Under the pieces are notes generated by a model. The model ran no database searches. It saw only the letters and a list, made by a program, of their open reading frames with translations, and was not told the origin of the DNA. Positions 5,515 through 8,769 of a DNA stretch of 8,769 nucleotides are shown piece by piece. Location of the stretch: NCBI GenBank assembly GCA_022361315.1, contig JAKSBB010000169.1, positions 1-8,769 of the forward strand, read 5' to 3'. The translations under genes and the position numbers were made by a program. The stretch's first letter is position 1. Each line of letters begins with the position of its first letter. The stretch comes from Desulfobacterales bacterium (GTDB taxonomy: Bacteria > Desulfobacterota > Desulfobacteria > Desulfobacterales > Desulfobacteraceae).

Positions 5515-6668
5515 GAATAATCCCTTAAGTATCCCTCCATCCGATCCATGCCGATTTTCAAATTCTCCATGGAATTACAATAGGAGAACCGAAGGTAGCC
5601 TTCTCCGTTCTTTCCGAAATCAATCCCCGGCGCCACGCCGATATGGGCTTTTTTCAGAATATCAAAGGCAAGATCATAGGAATCGTTGGAAATATGTTTG
5701 GCATTGGCAAATACATAAAAGGCCCCCGTGGGTTCCACGGTGATACCCAGCCCCATATCTTTGAGTCGGCCTAGTACAAATTTTCGCCTCTCGTTATAGG
5801 TGTTGCGCATCATGTCAGTCTCTTTATCCGCATCAGACAAGGCTGCTGCACCGGCAAGCTGAATTACTGAATTCGCACAGATGAAGAAATTCTGCTGTAA
5901 AACCTGGAGCGGGCGAATAAACTCGGGAGGTGCAATAAGATAGCCCAGTCTCAGGCCTGTCATGGCAAAGAGCTTGGAAAAACCATTGAGCACAAAAGCA
6001 CGGTCGGTGAATTCGAAAATGGAGTGGTCTTTCCCCTCATAGGTCAGGCCGTGATAGATTTCATCGGAAATAATGTAAAGACCGTGTTCCTCAGCCACAG
6101 CAACGATCTCCTTCATCCGCTGCTCCGGAATGACGTTTCCTGTGGGGTTGGACGGTGAGTTGATAAATATGGCCTTTGTCTTGGGCGTAATCTTTTCACG
6201 GATGGCCTCAGGCGTATATACAAACCCGTCCTCTTCAAACACATCCACCGTCACAGGCACACCCTGTACATAATGAACAAAATTGGCGTAACAGGCGTAA
6301 TGGGGATCAGAGACAATCACCTCATCCCCCGGGTCAATAAGTGCGGAAAAAAGCAGCAGCATGGCCGGAGATGTGCCCGAAGTTACCAGGATGTGCCCAG
6401 GATCGATATCCGTACCGTAGGTCCGCTTGTGATAGGCACAAATGGCTTCACGAAGGCGGATATCCCCCAGGCTCGCCGTGTAGGAGGTTTCATTCTGACA
6501 TAAGGCCTCCACACTGACCCGGTTGACACATTCCGGCACGTTAAAATCCGGTTCACCGATTTCCATGTGAACCACATCAATTCCCTGAGATTCCATCCGC
6601 TGGATTTCTTCAAGGACATCCATGACAATGAACGGGGTAATTTTCTCACATCTCCTGGCTGCTGTCAT
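5511..6668 (-). CDS. PLP-dependent class I/II aminotransferase
   Basis: A fold-type I aminotransferase of 385 aa, full length. Visible PLP-site residues: N174 in SPSNPTG, D202 and Y205 in SDEIYHG, the Schiff-base lysine K232 in NGFSKLFAMTGLRLGY with R240, and R360 in LRFSYCNS, the usual substrate-carboxylate arginine. The N-terminal IGEPDFNVPECV (37-48) is typical of the AspC/AlaT-like branch. Substrate cannot be settled from sequence; aspartate, alanine or aromatic amino acids with 2-oxoglutarate are likely. Its position after hisIG raises a histidinol-phosphate role, but the motifs are not HisC-like. The ATG is preceded by AAGGTGAT. The gene starts 42 nt after hisG and overlaps engB by 4 nt. 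Confidence 0.93.
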   Translation of the reverse strand: MTAARRCEKITPFIVMDVLEEIQRMESQGIDVVHMEIGEPDFNVPECVNRVSVEALCQNETSYTASLGDIRLREAICAYHKRTYGTDIDPGHILVTSGTSPAMLLLFSALIDPGDEVIVSDPHYACYANFVHYVQGVPVTVDVFEEDGFVYTPEAIREKITPKTKAIFINSPSNPTGNVIPEQRMKEIVAVAEEHGLYIISDEIYHGLTYEGKDHSIFEFTDRAFVLNGFSKLFAMTGLRLGYLIAPPEFIRPLQVLQQNFFICANSVIQLAGAAALSDADKETDMMRNTYNERRKFVLGRLKDMGLGITVEPTGAFYVFANAKHISNDSYDLAFDILKKAHIGVAPGIDFGKNGEGYLRFSYCNSMENLKIGMDRMEGYLRDYS

Positions 6669-6710
6669 TTTAGATCACCTTGGTCATGTTTATTCGGTTC
6701 AAATCAATAA

Positions 6711-7586
6711 TTAGATTACCTTATTCAGGGCATATTCGATGATCCCTTCAGCCCCTTCCTTCAGCAATTTGGGAATCAGGTCCCTTACCAGAGAATTCTC
6801 AATAATGGTTTCAACGGAGAACCAGTCGGATTGGTAAAGAGATGCCACGGTGGGACCGTTGAGGCTGGGCAGCAGCTCCACGATGGCCGGCAGTTTATCT
6901 CCGGGAACGTTCATCTTGATACCCACCAGTTTATCCGCCACCAGGGCAGCCTGGAGAAGCATGGCGATCTGCTCAATCTTCTCACGCTTGGCCGGATCTT
7001 CCCACGCCTTTTTGTTGGCAATAAGCTGGGTATTGGTCTCCATCACCTCGTGGATAACCCTCAGATTGTGGGCCCGGATGGTGCTTTCGGTTTCGGTGAT
7101 CTCCACGATGGCGTCGGCAAGGCCGGAAACAATTTTGGCTTCCGTGGCCCCCCAGGAAAACTTCACGTTCACATTGATGCCGCGTTCTTTAAAAAAGCGC
7201 TCCGTGAACTTCACCAGCTCAGTGGAAATGGTTTTACCCTCAAGATCTTCCAGGGTTTTGATGGGGGAGTCGCTGGCAACGGCAATGATCCAGCGGGCCG
7301 GACGGGCACTGACCTTTGAATAAATCAGATCGCTGACCACGTGGACATCGGATTCGTGTTCGGCCACCCAGTCCAGGCCGGTGAGCCCGGCATCAATGAT
7401 ACCGCTTTCCACGTTGATGGACATTTCCTGGGCACGGCACAGGGCGCATTCAATGGTTTCGTCGTTGATATCCGGGAAATAACTTCTGCCCTCAACGTTG
7501 ATTTTCCAACCGGACCGCTTGAACAGATTGATGGTGGCATTCTGAAGGCTCCCTTTGGGGATGCCCAGTTTCAATATCTTTTCCAT
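6711..7586 (-). CDS. hisG: ATP phosphoribosyltransferase, long form
   Basis: First step of histidine synthesis: ATP plus PRPP gives phosphoribosyl-ATP. At 291 aa this is the long (HisG-L) form, with a C-terminal ACT-like regulatory domain (about 215-291, starting KLVGIKMNVP) for histidine feedback, so no HisZ is needed. Catalytic-domain landmarks: KLGIPKGSL (6-14), GIIDAGLTGLDWV (62-74), and the PRPP region GATEAKIVSGLADAIVEI (146-163) followed by TETESTIRAHNL. In many HisG proteins this last loop reads TG-TL; here E167 takes the Gly place, which may be a clade feature. The ATG shares one base with the hisI stop (TAATG), implying coupled translation. Downstream is a 42-nt gap to the aminotransferase. 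Confidence 0.97.
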   Translation of the reverse strand: MEKILKLGIPKGSLQNATINLFKRSGWKINVEGRSYFPDINDETIECALCRAQEMSINVESGIIDAGLTGLDWVAEHESDVHVVSDLIYSKVSARPARWIIAVASDSPIKTLEDLEGKTISTELVKFTERFFKERGINVNVKFSWGATEAKIVSGLADAIVEITETESTIRAHNLRVIHEVMETNTQLIANKKAWEDPAKREKIEQIAMLLQAALVADKLVGIKMNVPGDKLPAIVELLPSLNGPTVASLYQSDWFSVETIIENSLVRDLIPKLLKEGAEGIIEYALNKVI

Positions 7587-7960
7587 TATTTGTATACCTT
7601 TTCCGGGTCAAACACCCGTTCTGCAACGATTTTCAATTCGTTTTCATCGACTTTACTGAAAAAACAACTCTTGTAGCCCTTATGACAGGCCGCCCCGCCC
7701 ACCTGCTCCACCTTAAGCAGGATGGTATCATGGTCACAGTCCACCCGGATCTCCCGTACATGCTGCACATGACCGGAGGTTTCTCCCTTTTTCCAGAGTG
7801 CGTTTCTGGACCTGCTGTAATAGGTGGCCTTGCCCGATGACAGGGTTTCGTCAAAAGATGCCTGGTTCATATAAGCCAGCATCAAGACCTCCCCGGTTTC
7901 GGCATCCTGGGCAATGGCAGGAATCAATCCGTTGGTTTTTTCAAAATCAAGTTTTACCAT
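7586..7960 (-). CDS. hisI: phosphoribosyl-AMP cyclohydrolase
   Basis: Third step of histidine synthesis: opens the adenine ring of phosphoribosyl-AMP. At 124 aa this is a stand-alone HisI without a fused HisE pyrophosphohydrolase, so hisE must lie elsewhere. Zinc- and metal-binding residues are present: C75, D76 and D78 in VDCDHD, C92 in ACHKG, and C99 in SCFF. The substrate loop [16 protein letters not shown] (49-64) is canonical. It appears to be the first gene of the minus-strand operon, with AAGGA about 12 nt before the ATG and a promoter candidate at 8054-8026. It overlaps hisG by one base. Confidence 0.97.
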   Translation of the reverse strand: MVKLDFEKTNGLIPAIAQDAETGEVLMLAYMNQASFDETLSSGKATYYSRSRNALWKKGETSGHVQHVREIRVDCDHDTILLKVEQVGGAACHKGYKSCFFSKVDENELKIVAERVFDPEKVYK

Positions 7961-8025
7961 GAGGGGTAACTTTCCTTCTCTTAACGTGTTCTCTCAATAA
8001 AAATACAGACATATCAAAACCTTTA

Positions 8026-8054
8026 TATTTAATCCCTTAGGGTTTAAAAGTCAA
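8026..8054 (-). promoter_or_regulatory. promoter candidate for the hisI operon
   Basis: On the - strand, TTGACT (8054-8049) is 17 nt from TAAATA (8031-8026). The -35 is good and the -10 is weak (3 of 6). The near-palindrome CCCTAAGGG sits in the spacer, where a bound repressor would block polymerase. The leader to the hisI ATG would be about 60 nt. Confidence 0.4.
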
Positions 8055-8164
8055 TTCATATATTCATACCCCTGTCAGTAAACCCATAGGGAATGATATG
8101 GATTCAGTTAAAGATTCAAGTATCAGAGGGAATGCACACCTTAGTTGATTATAGGGTCCATCTA

Positions 8165-8193
8165 TTGCCAAGTGGTGGTGAATCTGGTAAAAG
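8165..8193 (+). promoter_or_regulatory. promoter candidate for the PBP gene
   Basis: TTGCCA (8165-8170, 5 of 6 matches) is 17 nt from TAAAAG (8188-8193, 4 of 6). It would start transcription near 8200, leaving a leader of about 36 nt before the ATG at 8236. Spacing is ideal, boxes moderate. Confidence 0.4.
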
Positions 8194-8235
8194 CAGTTAA
8201 TTTTTATCCAAAATAACCAAATTCCCCTGGATGTT

Positions 8236-8769
8236 ATGACTACAAAAAAAAGCCGCTCCCAAGTCCTGAAAAAAAGAGCCAAGAAAAAAGAAAAAAACCT
8301 GTTTTTCTCTATCACCAAATGGATCGCTATTATTACCGTGATTCTGGGTATTCTTGGCGGTGCCGGACTGGCAGGGCTTCTTTTCTATCTGAGCCAGGAC
8401 CTGCCTAAAATAAACACGCTTAACGATTACCGCCCGGCCACAGTTACCAACGTGTATTCCGACGACGGACGGAAGATCGGAGAGTTTTACAAGGAACGCC
8501 GGATTGTCATCCCCCTGTCGGATATGCCGGACAATCTGATCAAGGCATTTGTGGCCGCCGAAGATTCCCGGTTCCGGGAGCATCCGGGTATCGATATCCA
8601 GTCCATCATCCGGGCCTTCATCAAAAACTTTAAAGCCGGCACCATCGTACAGGGCGGGTCCACCATCACCCAGCAGGTGACCAAGTCCTTCCTTTTGACC
8701 CCGGAGCGGACCTACAAGAGAAAGCTGAAAGAGGCCATGCTGGCCTATAAAATTGAAAAAAAATTCTCA
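8236..8769 (+). CDS. mrcA: class A penicillin-binding protein (PBP1A-like), 3' end cut by window
   Basis: A bifunctional peptidoglycan glycosyltransferase/transpeptidase of the inner membrane; only the first 178 residues are inside the window and the frame is open to the edge. A Lys/Arg-rich cytoplasmic tail (1-28) is followed by one membrane anchor (about 28-52, rich in I, L, G). The GT51 domain then begins: LNDYRPATVTNVYSDDG (62-78), catalytic motif 1 EDSRFREHPG (109-118, E109), motif 2 GGSTITQQ (140-147), and motif 3 from RKLKEAMLAYKIEKKFS (162-178). The transpeptidase domain would lie beyond the edge. The ATG at 8236 is the only plausible start, since a TAA lies in frame at 8188; its ribosome-binding site is weak (GGAT). 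PBP1A (mrcA/ponA type) is favoured over PBP1B or PBP1C by motif style, but a monofunctional GT cannot be excluded. Confidence 0.92.
   Translation, partial: MTTKKSRSQVLKKRAKKKEKNLFFSITKWIAIITVILGILGGAGLAGLLFYLSQDLPKINTLNDYRPATVTNVYSDDGRKIGEFYKERRIVIPLSDMPDNLIKAFVAAEDSRFREHPGIDIQSIIRAFIKNFKAGTIVQGGSTITQQVTKSFLLTPERTYKRKLKEAMLAYKIEKKFS

Larger units (their letters stand above)
7961..8235. other. divergent promoter region between hisI and the PBP gene
   Basis: A 275-nt AT-rich intergenic region with no credible gene. It holds a promoter candidate for each direction and short repeats: CCCTTAGGG (8034-8042) and CCCATAGGG (8083-8091), AGGGAATG (8088-8095 and 8127-8134), and GATTCA (8101 and 8113). 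I saw no histidine-rich leader peptide or attenuator upstream of hisI. Confidence 0.6.

Noticed and set aside
6831..7323. Two open frames of about 160 codons antisense to hisG.
   Set aside because: They mirror a fully motif-supported hisG and show no family features or ribosome-binding sites.
8064..8318. 84-codon minus-strand frame across the divergent region and the PBP start.
   Set aside because: It overlaps the Lys-rich PBP N-terminus (giving Phe-rich antisense) and has no supported start.

Overview
The window looks like chromosomal core sequence of a Gram-negative anaerobe of the Desulfobacterota, probably Desulfobacteraceae-like. I infer this from the protein flavour: a small MATINDVV-type protein, a Q/P-rich MNDFLQSLRNG-type protein, a long-form HisG, and an HNH protein starting MGPYFSFTDE. 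I could run no search. I see no rRNA, tRNA, CRISPR array, insertion sequence or prophage.

Layout. (1) Positions 146-2419, + strand: a tight three-gene unit of a small uncharacterised protein, a DUF1848 protein with a radical-SAM-like cysteine cluster at its C-terminus, and a DusB-like tRNA dihydrouridine synthase. The reading frames overlap by 8 and 4 nt. (2) Positions 2420-2815: a 396-nt gene-free stretch with two hairpins, a TTGACA promoter and phased TTAGAA repeats. It leads into a monocistronic 265-aa protein with a disordered N-terminus, a coiled coil and a C-terminal helix-turn-helix-like segment. (3) Positions 3656-3705: a strong bidirectional terminator between convergent units. (4) Positions 7960-3714, - strand: a six-gene run hisI > hisG > PLP aminotransferase > engB/ysxC > era > HNH protein. 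Most junctions overlap by 1-4 nt. It combines two histidine-biosynthesis enzymes with two ribosome-assembly GTPases. (5) Positions 7961-8235: a divergent promoter region. (6) Position 8236 to the right edge: the start of a class A penicillin-binding protein (PBP1A-like, GT51), cut by the window end.

How the genes fit together. The minus-strand unit joins amino-acid biosynthesis (PRPP-ATP to the phosphoribosyl-AMP steps, plus transamination) to 30S and 50S maturation GTPases, so it resembles a growth-linked housekeeping operon. The plus-strand left unit places a flavin-dependent tRNA-modifying enzyme next to a putative Fe-S protein.

The less ordinary items are the DUF1848-Dus coupling, the helix-turn-helix/coiled-coil protein with operator-like repeats around its promoter, and single-residue departures at key motif positions in Dus (GCS for GCP), the HNH protein (Arg for a zinc Cys) and HisG (Glu in the PRPP loop). 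I found no clear self-contained novel defence or mobile system. Positions 1-145 hold only the leader of the first gene and possibly the start of a divergent gene.
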